Assembly: GCA_029784795.1 (NCBI GenBank)
Contig: JAFMAW010000063.1
Location: 1-5,535, forward strand
Reading direction: 5' to 3'
Length of the DNA stretch: 5,535 nucleotides
DNA from: Nitrososphaerota archaeon
Lineage (GTDB): Archaea > Thermoproteota > Nitrososphaeria > Nitrososphaerales > UBA183
This document shows positions 1 to 5,300 of this stretch, in pieces. A model generated the notes under the pieces. That model had not been told where the DNA came from and did no database searches. It was given only the letters and a program-made list of their open reading frames with translations. Position numbers and translations under genes: made by a program. The first letter of the stretch is position 1. The number at the start of each line of letters is the position of its first letter.

Positions 1-413
1 AACCGGAAAGGACGCAGTACATGAACCGCTGGGGGATGCTGAACAAGAGCCTTCGGAAGGGCCCGAAGGGGAGCCCGATCCTCCCCTGGGGGAGCGCGAG
101 GGACGCCTACCTCGCGGTAGAGGAGGACAGGGTCGAGGAGACGAGGTCGTACCTCCAGGATAAGCTCGAGGGGGTCGCCACCGTCCTGGAGACCGAAGAA
201 GCGATCCGCGAAGGCATCTTCGGCATCAACAGGCCGAGCAGGAGGTTCCGCAGGAGGGTAGGTAACCTGATGATCCTGCCACACGGAAACAAGACGGTCT
301 GGTACAAGTATCCTAAGGGCGGCGCCTTGGAGCTCCGGGGCCACCATGGCGGGCTCACCGGAGACGAGATGACCATCCCCCTGGCGGCCGCGAGGTTGTC
401 GGACCTCCAGTAA
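1..413 (+). CDS. Alkaline phosphatase superfamily protein (phosphodiesterase/nucleotide pyrophosphatase type), C-terminal part
   Basis: The reading frame is open from the left edge (first full codon at base 3) to the TAA at 411-413, giving 136 visible residues, so the 5' part lies outside the window. The ATG at base 21 is probably internal, because six in-frame codons precede it without a stop and the visible part covers only the end of the fold. The middle segment (about 105-225) looks like the archaeal family's pattern of an aromatic/hydrophobic strand followed by a charged helix, a KLEG motif and an EAIREGIFG-like stretch. Near the end, HHGGLT followed by EM and IPL (about 342-383) matches the conserved C-terminal HGG segment whose histidine is a metal ligand in this superfamily. 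From family knowledge these enzymes hydrolyse phosphomono- or diesters at a two-metal site; the nucleophile Ser/Thr and most metal ligands are not in view. The exact substrate is unknown. It converges on the acyl-CoA synthetase gene, 29 bases away. Confidence 0.78.
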   Translation, partial: PERTQYMNRWGMLNKSLRKGPKGSPILPWGSARDAYLAVEEDRVEETRSYLQDKLEGVATVLETEEAIREGIFGINRPSRRFRRRVGNLMILPHGNKTVWYKYPKGGALELRGHHGGLTGDEMTIPLAAARLSDLQ

Positions 414-442
414 TCCGCCCGGCCAGAACGTCAGTCAGCGGC

Positions 443-2587
443 TTAACCGCGGCGGGCGACCACAGCCCTCGCGTCCACTGCGAAGAACCCCTCTTCTTTC
501 GCTATGAGGGGGTTCACTTCGACCTGCGCCAACGACGGGTGCTCGACCAGCATCCGCGAGAAGTCGGAGACGACCTTCGCCAGCCGGGGAGCGGGGACCT
601 TCGGACCTCCCCTGTAACCCTGGAGCGCCGTCCCGAGGCGGGTGCTCTTCACCATGGACTCCGCCCACGCGGGGGATACAGGCGCGACGCCCAGCGCGAT
701 TTCGTGCATCAGCTCGGCGTTGGTCCCGCCGAGCCCTACGACTACCACCGGCCCGAAGGTCGGGTCTCTGGTCCCCCCGACTATCACCTCGACCCCGCCG
801 GCGACCATCTCCTGCAGGAGGGCGCCTTCGAAGTCGATCCCCCTCCTCTTCGCGATAGCCCTGAACCGCGCGATCACCCGTTCCGCCTCCTCCGAGCTTT
901 CCACCCCGAGCACCACCCCGCCAGCGTCGGTCTTGTGGGCTAGGCCCCTAGAGAGGAGCTTGCACGCGACCGGGAACTTCAACCCACGCAGCCTCATCAG
1001 GTCCCCTTTCTTCCGAACCACGACCGACCGTGGTTCCATGATCCCGTGCGCCGCCAGCAGATCCGCCACCTCTTCGCGCCCGAGCGGCCCTCCCTTCCAC
1101 GCGTCCGGGCTCGGCGTTCCGGTTGCCGGGGCCATGGCTGGGGCCCTGAGCAACTCGGTGCGCTGCCACGAGGCGGCGAGCGCCCTCACCGCCCTCTCTG
1201 GGGTCGGGAAGCTTGGAATGCCGCTCTTCAGGAACTCCATGTGTATGCGCCCGGCGAGGTCTGACCTACCGATGACGCACATGCACGCAGCCTTGCCCCT
1301 TCTCCTGACCGCCTCCACGAGCCTCTCCGCGACGTCGGGGCCGATGGCGGGGGTCTGATGGGTTGGCAGCGCCAGTACCATGTCGCACTCAGGCAGGGAC
1401 GCGACTTCCTCGACCCCCTCCACGAAGTCCTGAGTGCCCACCGATGCGGTCAGGTCGACTGGGTTCCCCAGGGAGGCGTTGGAAATGAACCCTGAACCCC
1501 CCAGCTTCTTCCGGAGCCTGTCCACGCCCCCCGGAGTGAGCCTGTCCACCCTGAGGCCCGACCTGAGGGCCTCGTCAGTGGCCACCGCCCCGACCCCGCC
1601 CGCGTTGGTCACCACCACGAGCCTGTTCCCCGACGGCCTCGGGAGCATGGAAAGCGAGATGGAGAAGTCGGAAAGCTCCTGCAGGTCTGAGGCCTCGACC
1701 ACCCCCGCCTGCCTGAAGGCCGCCTGGTACACAGCGTAGTCCCCCACGAGCGAGGCGGTGTGCGTCAGTGCCGCCCTCGCGCCACCTGCGGTCTTCCCGG
1801 CCTTGTAGACGATGAGGGGCTTCCTCCTGGACGCCCTGCGGGCGACCTCCAGGAACCTCCGCCCATCCTTCAGCCCTTCGAGGTACAGGGCGATGGCCGT
1901 GGTCCGGACGTCGTCAGAGAAGTATTCCACCACGTCCTCGACGGAGACGTCTACTTGGTTCCCAGTCCCTACCATGGCCCTTATCCCCACTCCGTTGGCG
2001 GTGAGCTCTTCCACCATCGCCTGCCCGAGGTGCCCGCTCTGTGTAACCACCACAACGCCGCCGGGGATTGGCTTCAGCATGGAGGCGACCTCGCCGCCGC
2101 CGGGGAGCCGCTTCGTAGGCCGCAAGAACAGAGAATCGACCCCGGAGACTGTGTCGACCACTCCTATGGTGTTGGGGCCGAGCACCCTCATGCCGGCGTC
2201 CGCCGCGAGCTCGGCGATCCTCTTCTCGACGTCCTCCCTCCCCACTTCCGCGTAGCCGCTGGTGATGATTATCGCCGCCTTCACCCCCGCCTCCGTTGCC
2301 CCTTCGACCACCCCCACGGTCTGAGACTCGGGGACAGCGACCACGAGCAGCTCGGGGGCTTCCGGGAGGGCGGAAATCGAAGGGTAGGCCACCTGGCCCC
2401 CGACCGTCGCATGGGCTGGGTTGAGGGCGTAGACCCGGGCCTTCAGAACCCCCCTCTCCCTGTTGGCCAGCAGGTTCGCGAAGATTATCGAGCCCATCTT
2501 GTCCGGGTCGGTGGAGACCCCCGCCACCGCTATGCTCCCCGGCTCGAAGAAGCTCTTCATCCCACGCCGCCCCAGCAATCCAGTCAC
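443..2587 (-). CDS. Acyl-CoA synthetase (NDP-forming), fused alpha and beta subunits
   Basis: This 714-residue protein matches the fused acetyl-CoA synthetase (ADP-forming) family, which converts acyl-CoA + ADP + phosphate to acid + CoA + ATP or runs in reverse. Residues about 10-145 form the CoA-binding Rossmann domain (FFEPGSIAVAGVS; GPNTIG at 137-142). Residues 145-475 hold the succinyl-CoA-synthetase-like ligase domains, with TQSGHLG at 182-188 and the presumed phosphohistidine His276 in LTHTASL. Glu237 lies in YLEGLKDGRRF, where the histidine-orienting glutamate is expected. After a Pro/Ala-rich linker (about 480-500), the ATP-grasp beta part follows. It carries the second swinging-loop histidine His551 in HKTDAGGV, VGGTRDPTFGPV (603-614) and EVNPL (690-694). 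All key residues appear intact and the length is usual. Start is uncertain: GTG at 2587 as given, or ATG at 2560 (residue 10), which begins right at the family's conserved N-terminus. The substrate may be acetate, a branched or aryl acid, or 3-hydroxypropionate/4-hydroxybutyrate as for thaumarchaeal homologues; sequence alone does not decide. Confidence 0.95.
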   Translation of the reverse strand: MTGLLGRRGMKSFFEPGSIAVAGVSTDPDKMGSIIFANLLANRERGVLKARVYALNPAHATVGGQVAYPSISALPEAPELLVVAVPESQTVGVVEGATEAGVKAAIIITSGYAEVGREDVEKRIAELAADAGMRVLGPNTIGVVDTVSGVDSLFLRPTKRLPGGGEVASMLKPIPGGVVVVTQSGHLGQAMVEELTANGVGIRAMVGTGNQVDVSVEDVVEYFSDDVRTTAIALYLEGLKDGRRFLEVARRASRRKPLIVYKAGKTAGGARAALTHTASLVGDYAVYQAAFRQAGVVEASDLQELSDFSISLSMLPRPSGNRLVVVTNAGGVGAVATDEALRSGLRVDRLTPGGVDRLRKKLGGSGFISNASLGNPVDLTASVGTQDFVEGVEEVASLPECDMVLALPTHQTPAIGPDVAERLVEAVRRRGKAACMCVIGRSDLAGRIHMEFLKSGIPSFPTPERAVRALAASWQRTELLRAPAMAPATGTPSPDAWKGGPLGREEVADLLAAHGIMEPRSVVVRKKGDLMRLRGLKFPVACKLLSRGLAHKTDAGGVVLGVESSEEAERVIARFRAIAKRRGIDFEGALLQEMVAGGVEVIVGGTRDPTFGPVVVVGLGGTNAELMHEIALGVAPVSPAWAESMVKSTRLGTALQGYRGGPKVPAPRLAKVVSDFSRMLVEHPSLAQVEVNPLIAKEEGFFAVDARAVVARRG

Positions 2588-2655
2588 CCGGTTCCTGGCC
2601 GCGCCACAAAAACGTGCAGTAACCGACCTAACCTGGGCAGTTCGCTTGCCTCCAT
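2584..2655 (-). CDS. Possible 23-codon upstream reading frame overlapping the synthetase GTG start
   Basis: An ATG at 2655 opens 23 codons that end in a TGA at 2586-2584. That stop overlaps the GTG start of the acyl-CoA synthetase as GTGA, the arrangement typical of translational coupling. The frame and the overlap are seen directly; function is inference. Against it: there is no good Shine-Dalgarno site before the ATG, two TTA codons and mixed third positions are unlike the GC-rich neighbours, and a frame this short arises easily by chance. If real, it could be a leader peptide or regulatory upstream frame rather than a working protein. Confidence 0.15.
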   Translation of the reverse strand: MEASELPRLGRLLHVFVARPGTG

Positions 2656-2729
2656 GGCAGGCTCACTCAGACTTCCGATCCACCTTCCGGACCGCTCCGG
2701 TCGCCACGCAGTCGTCGGGCCCTGCCATC

Positions 2730-3143
2730 CTATCCCCGCACTGCGCTCCGGGCGGCCGGATTTACGACTCGCGCCTGATGGATGAGCTCGACATGGTTGT
2801 CGAGGCTGCCTTCCGCCAGAGCCTTCGCTGCTTCGTCCGCGCTTCGTATCCGGGTCACGAACGCATTCATCCCGGCCGCCCTGACGGACTCGAACATCGG
2901 CCTCCCCATCCCGCCAGAGATGACGGCCTCGCAGTCAGCGATTATCGAGAGCATCGTGTCGTGGAACCTCGGTTCCGCTTCCCCCTCAACGCGGCGGTGC
3001 GCTCCATGGACGTGGCCCAACTTGTCCCTGACCTCCTTTCCCTTCACCGCACCCCCATCGATATCGTAGACCAGGAAGTGCCGGGCCATGCCGAAGTGGG
3101 CCGAGACGGTCTTCAGATCATCCGTAACGACAGCCGCTTTCAT
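2730..3143 (-). CDS. NifX/NifB-type dinitrogenase iron-molybdenum cofactor-binding domain protein
   Basis: This 137-residue protein fits the small stand-alone dinitrogenase iron-molybdenum cofactor biosynthesis domain family (Fe-Mo-co binding, RNase H-like fold) over most of its length. It opens with MKAAVVTDD, then VSAHFGMARHFLVYDIDGG (13-31), whose HFG motif is the family signature. A His-containing loop follows, GHVHGAH (43-49). Cys71 sits in IADCEAVISGGMG (67-80), followed by the typical helix and AFVTRIRSADEA (94-105), and a C-terminal NHVELIH helix (116-122). From family knowledge such proteins bind or carry Fe-S/Mo clusters or bind oxyanions; many occur in organisms that do not fix nitrogen, so the true role is unknown. 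The ATG at 3143 is chosen because it starts exactly where the family does; the frame stays open further upstream, but only inside the transporter gene in another frame. A GGGAG only two bases before the ATG is too close for a normal ribosome site. It starts 59 bases after the transporter stop and likely has its own promoter. Confidence 0.92.
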   Translation of the reverse strand: MKAAVVTDDLKTVSAHFGMARHFLVYDIDGGAVKGKEVRDKLGHVHGAHRRVEGEAEPRFHDTMLSIIADCEAVISGGMGRPMFESVRAAGMNAFVTRIRSADEAAKALAEGSLDNHVELIHQARVVNPAARSAVRG

Positions 3144-3166
3144 GGCTCCCTGATGCGGGTGTGGAT

Positions 3167-3173
3167 GGATAAG
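3167..3173 (-). promoter_or_regulatory. Candidate TATA-like element of the NifX-type gene
   Basis: On the minus strand the sequence CTTATCC is centred 27 bases upstream of the A of the ATG at 3143. That is the distance between an archaeal TATA box and the transcription start, so the message would begin at or near the start codon. It is one of the few AT-richer spots in this GC-rich gap. There is no clear purine-rich BRE next to it, so this is a positional inference. Confidence 0.4.
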
Positions 3174-3185
3174 GCGACTGCCGGT

Positions 3186-3201
3186 GAGCGCCGGCGCGCT
3201 C
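3186..3201 (-). terminator. GC-rich hairpin directly after the transporter stop codon
   Basis: A perfect 6-bp stem (GAGCGC / GCGCTC) with a four-base loop lies one base past the TAG of the transporter gene and before the promoter-like element of the next gene. It could end or stabilise the transporter message. No T-rich run follows it on the minus strand, so it is not a standard bacterial intrinsic terminator, nor the T-rich archaeal kind. Confidence 0.3.
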
Positions 3202-3202
3202 G

Positions 3203-4420
3203 CTAGCTGATTTTCGTCTTCAGCTCGACGGCGAGGAGGATGACGGCGGCGCAGACCGCCAGGGCAGCGGCGTATACATACGACCCGAACTGGCTGAAGG
3301 TGAAGATAGCTCCCATCACAATGTTGGAGGTGAAGAGGCCGAGGGCCCTGCTCGAGCTCAGCCACCCCAGGCCGCTCGAAAGCTTCCCCGTCTTCGACAG
3401 GGTGGACGTAAGGACCGGCTCGAACGTCTCCACGGAGCCCGTCGCGAACCCCAGCCCCGCTGCCCCCAGGTAGTACACCCCGAGGCCGAAGTGGAAGGCG
3501 TAGGACGCTCCGATGACCAGCGAGGACAGGGCGGCCAGGAGGTATCCGAGAGTCCAGAGAGTCCTGAACGGCCTCCGTGACCGGACCGAGCCCAGGAGGT
3601 AGCCCGCCCCCGCGGACACTCCGAGGTATATGCCGAAGGTGAGGATCCCGAAGACCGCGCTTCCCTGGGACTGGGCGACGGTGACTATGGGGAACCCCAG
3701 CGCGTAGTAGCTGAACCCGAACAGGGTAGCGGAGACGAGCAGCCACCTGAAAATGAACCTGTTCTCTTTCTCCTGGCGCTCCCCGCTCTGCGGCGGCTCC
3801 CTGGCGGCCTTCGCGCTCGCGGCTAGGAATGCAGGGTGGGGCTTGGTCCTCGCGAGGGCGAGGGCAAGGCTGGAGACCAAAATCGGGATCGCGGTCACGA
3901 GGACGATGTCGTCAAGGGGCGCTCCGAGGAGGACGAGGACTATCGAGTAGATCACCGCGACCATCCCTCCCCCTACGTCCAGGGCGTGCAGGAACCCGAA
4001 GACCTTGGACCTGTAGGCAGGATCTGATACCTCTACCAGCCACGCCCTCCTCGTGGGCGTGCGGAAGTACCTGGCCCACCACCCGAACACGAAGAGGGCG
4101 CCCATGAACACGATGTTTGGGAAGAGCACGCTGACGGACATCAGCGGTATCAGCAGATTCCCCGCCAGCGAGACAGCCTTCTTGCTGTGCGTGTCCCCGA
4201 GATTTCCCCCGACGAGGGAGAAGAGGGAGCCCACGCCGAAGCTGAGGGCGAGGAGCAGCCCGTAGACGTATGCGGGCTCGCCCAGGTCTATGACGATGAG
4301 GAGGGGGAAGACCGCGGTCACAGCCTGATAGCCCATATCAGCGAAGCACGCCGACATGGAAAGCAGCAGCACGTCCCTGGTGAGCCAGCCTCCGCCCGAG
4401 GCAGCCGTCGCTTGGCTCAA
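3203..4420 (-). CDS. Major facilitator superfamily (MFS) transporter
   Basis: This 405-residue integral membrane protein has about 12 hydrophobic segments in two halves, separated by a charged cytoplasmic loop (about 191-222, rich in Lys, Glu, Arg and Gln). An MFS motif A lies after helix 2 (GGNLGDTHSKK, 71-81). RYFRTPTRRAW, followed by RSKVFGFLHALD (117-148), is the arginine-rich loop and helix seen in MFS permeases annotated as drug/metabolite exporters. A weaker arginine-rich repeat (SVRSRRPF, 278-285) sits at the matching place in the second half. Helix 10 carries two acidic residues (Glu331, Glu334), unusual inside a membrane and possibly linked to proton or substrate coupling. Length is normal for the family. 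The substrate is not predictable. The start is TTG at 4420; GTG at 4372 (residue 17) is an alternative that would still keep helix 1. The gene begins 61 bases after the stop of the lipoate ligase-like gene, with a candidate promoter in the gap. Confidence 0.93.
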   Translation of the reverse strand: MSQATAASGGGWLTRDVLLLSMSACFADMGYQAVTAVFPLLIVIDLGEPAYVYGLLLALSFGVGSLFSLVGGNLGDTHSKKAVSLAGNLLIPLMSVSVLFPNIVFMGALFVFGWWARYFRTPTRRAWLVEVSDPAYRSKVFGFLHALDVGGGMVAVIYSIVLVLLGAPLDDIVLVTAIPILVSSLALALARTKPHPAFLAASAKAAREPPQSGERQEKENRFIFRWLLVSATLFGFSYYALGFPIVTVAQSQGSAVFGILTFGIYLGVSAGAGYLLGSVRSRRPFRTLWTLGYLLAALSSLVIGASYAFHFGLGVYYLGAAGLGFATGSVETFEPVLTSTLSKTGKLSSGLGWLSSSRALGLFTSNIVMGAIFTFSQFGSYVYAAALAVCAAVILLAVELKTKIS

Positions 4421-4445
4421 TCCGGACGGTCTCAGCGGGGTTCGG

Positions 4446-4453
4446 CTTGTAAG
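4446..4453 (-). promoter_or_regulatory. Candidate TATA-like element of the transporter gene
   Basis: On the minus strand CTTACAAG is centred about 29 bases before the TTG at 4420 and is preceded by the purine-rich AAAGA, which could act as a BRE. This fits a leaderless or very short-leader transcript and supports TTG as the true start. The match to a TATA consensus is weak. Confidence 0.33.
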
Positions 4454-4481
4454 TCTTTGACGGTCAGGCGCCCGCTCTCTC

Positions 4482-5129
4482 CTATGGGAGCACTTCGAGC
4501 CCCGACGCCTTCAGGACCCCTCCGAAGGCAGCCACCACCGCGGGCGCACCGATCCCCTCGACCCACCGGCTGAGGTTCGCCACAGGGGGGCACCCTTCCG
4601 GCGGGATGCAGAGCCTGTTCAGCCTCTCCAGATTCGAGGCCAGGAGGAGGGTCCCGTGGACCAGGACCGCCCTGGGGGTCGACCTCGCGGCCAGCCCCGA
4701 CACCTTGCAGCCTTCTACGTCTATCCTGTTCGGGGGGGAGAACTCAGCCCGTACCCCCAGCCGTCCCAGGGCCTCCACCATGTAGCGCGAGGCCTGGCCG
4801 AAGAGCTTCGTCGGGGACTGGAATGCGCCGTCCGACCGGGCGAAGACGCTCCAGTTCAGGTTCCCCGGGTCGTGGTAGACCACCCCCCCGCCCGTCTCTC
4901 TCTGGATGACCGTGACCCCCAGCTCCTCCGCGAGCCCTTCGCGGTACCACCCGTAGCGCGCGTTCCTCGCCTTCCCCCTGACGAGGCACTCGGAGTTTGT
5001 CCAGAACCTCACCGTCTCCGGGCGCCCTGCGTCTTCGACCAGCCTGAAGAGCTCTTCCTCGCGGGCCATGTTCGCAGAAGGGTCTGTCTCCGGATCGTGA
5101 ATCAGGTGCACCCTCTTCCCCGAGAACAA
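4482..5129 (-). CDS. Lipoate-protein ligase A family protein (cofactor transferase catalytic domain only)
   Basis: This 215-residue protein has the biotin/lipoate ligase-transferase fold. NMAREEELFR (20-29) is the usual N-terminal helix. The central signature is RETGGGVVYHDPGNLNWSV (77-95), the RRxxGGGxVxHD motif that binds the lipoyl- or octanoyl-adenylate. CKVSGLA (141-147) contains the conserved lysine, Lys142, followed by LVHGTLLL (156-163). From family knowledge it attaches lipoate (via lipoyl-AMP), or transfers octanoate, to lysines of E2 subunits or GcvH-like carrier proteins in the cytoplasm. The protein ends soon after the catalytic domain and lacks the C-terminal accessory domain of E. 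coli-type LplA. Such archaeal proteins either pair with a separate LplB-type accessory protein, as in Thermoplasma, or act as transferases; neither a partner nor a target protein is visible here. The start is TTG at 5129; GTG at 5111 (residue 7) would also fit the family N-terminus. It follows the NfeD-like gene after a 171-base gap. Confidence 0.9.
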   Translation of the reverse strand: MFSGKRVHLIHDPETDPSANMAREEELFRLVEDAGRPETVRFWTNSECLVRGKARNARYGWYREGLAEELGVTVIQRETGGGVVYHDPGNLNWSVFARSDGAFQSPTKLFGQASRYMVEALGRLGVRAEFSPPNRIDVEGCKVSGLAARSTPRAVLVHGTLLLASNLERLNRLCIPPEGCPPVANLSRWVEGIGAPAVVAAFGGVLKASGLEVLP

Positions 5130-5154
5130 GCCATACCGCCGGCCCTCTGGACTG

Positions 5155-5161
5155 AAATGAA
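5155..5161 (-). promoter_or_regulatory. Candidate TATA-like element of the lipoate ligase-like gene
   Basis: On the minus strand TTCATTT is centred about 29 bases before the TTG at 5129, the same spacing as before the transporter gene. It is the most AT-rich spot near this start. It supports TTG at 5129 and a near-leaderless message, but rests only on position and composition. Confidence 0.35.
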
Positions 5162-5300
5162 CCTATCCATACCTGGCGGTGCCGAACCTTCTCAAGAGGA
5201 AGAGCTTCGCCCTGTCGTTGACCGCCCCACCTGCGTCGGATGCCCTTTCAGAGGCCCTAGCATTCACTTGTCCCTGGGATGCGACGTCGAGGGCGGAGGT

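Noticed and set aside
21..413. A complete 130-residue gene starting at the ATG at base 21.
   Set aside because: The frame is open upstream to the window edge, and the protein corresponds only to the C-terminal part of a longer enzyme, so the ATG is most likely internal.
438..450. GCGG-CTTAA-CCGC hairpin at the end of the synthetase gene, in the convergent region, as a shared terminator.
   Set aside because: Only a 4-bp stem spanning the stop codon, with no T-run on either strand; too weak to call.
642..1358. A 238-codon plus-strand open frame opposite the synthetase's beta part.
   Set aside because: Low-complexity Ser/Pro/Ala/Thr-rich translation without domain features, fully antisense to conserved ATP-grasp sequence.
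1914..2609. A 231-codon minus-strand frame inside the synthetase gene.
   Set aside because: It is an out-of-frame, Arg/Gly-rich shadow overlapping the Rossmann domain coding region.
1760..2785. A 341-codon plus-strand open frame opposite the acyl-CoA synthetase.
   Set aside because: Its translation is rich in Pro, Arg, His and Gly with no family resemblance, and it lies opposite a clearly recognised gene; it is an antisense shadow of GC-rich coding sequence.
2730..3746. A long version of the NifX-type protein with about 200 extra N-terminal residues.
   Set aside because: The extra part overlaps the transporter gene in another frame and reads as Arg/Pro/Gly-rich noise, while the family fold starts exactly at the ATG at 3143, which also has a promoter-like element at the right distance.
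5130..5300. tRNA, small RNA or riboswitch in the longest gap.
   Set aside because: I found no cloverleaf-like arms, no TTCGA-type T-loop in context and no recognisable riboswitch core; apart from the promoter-like element the gap looks unremarkable.
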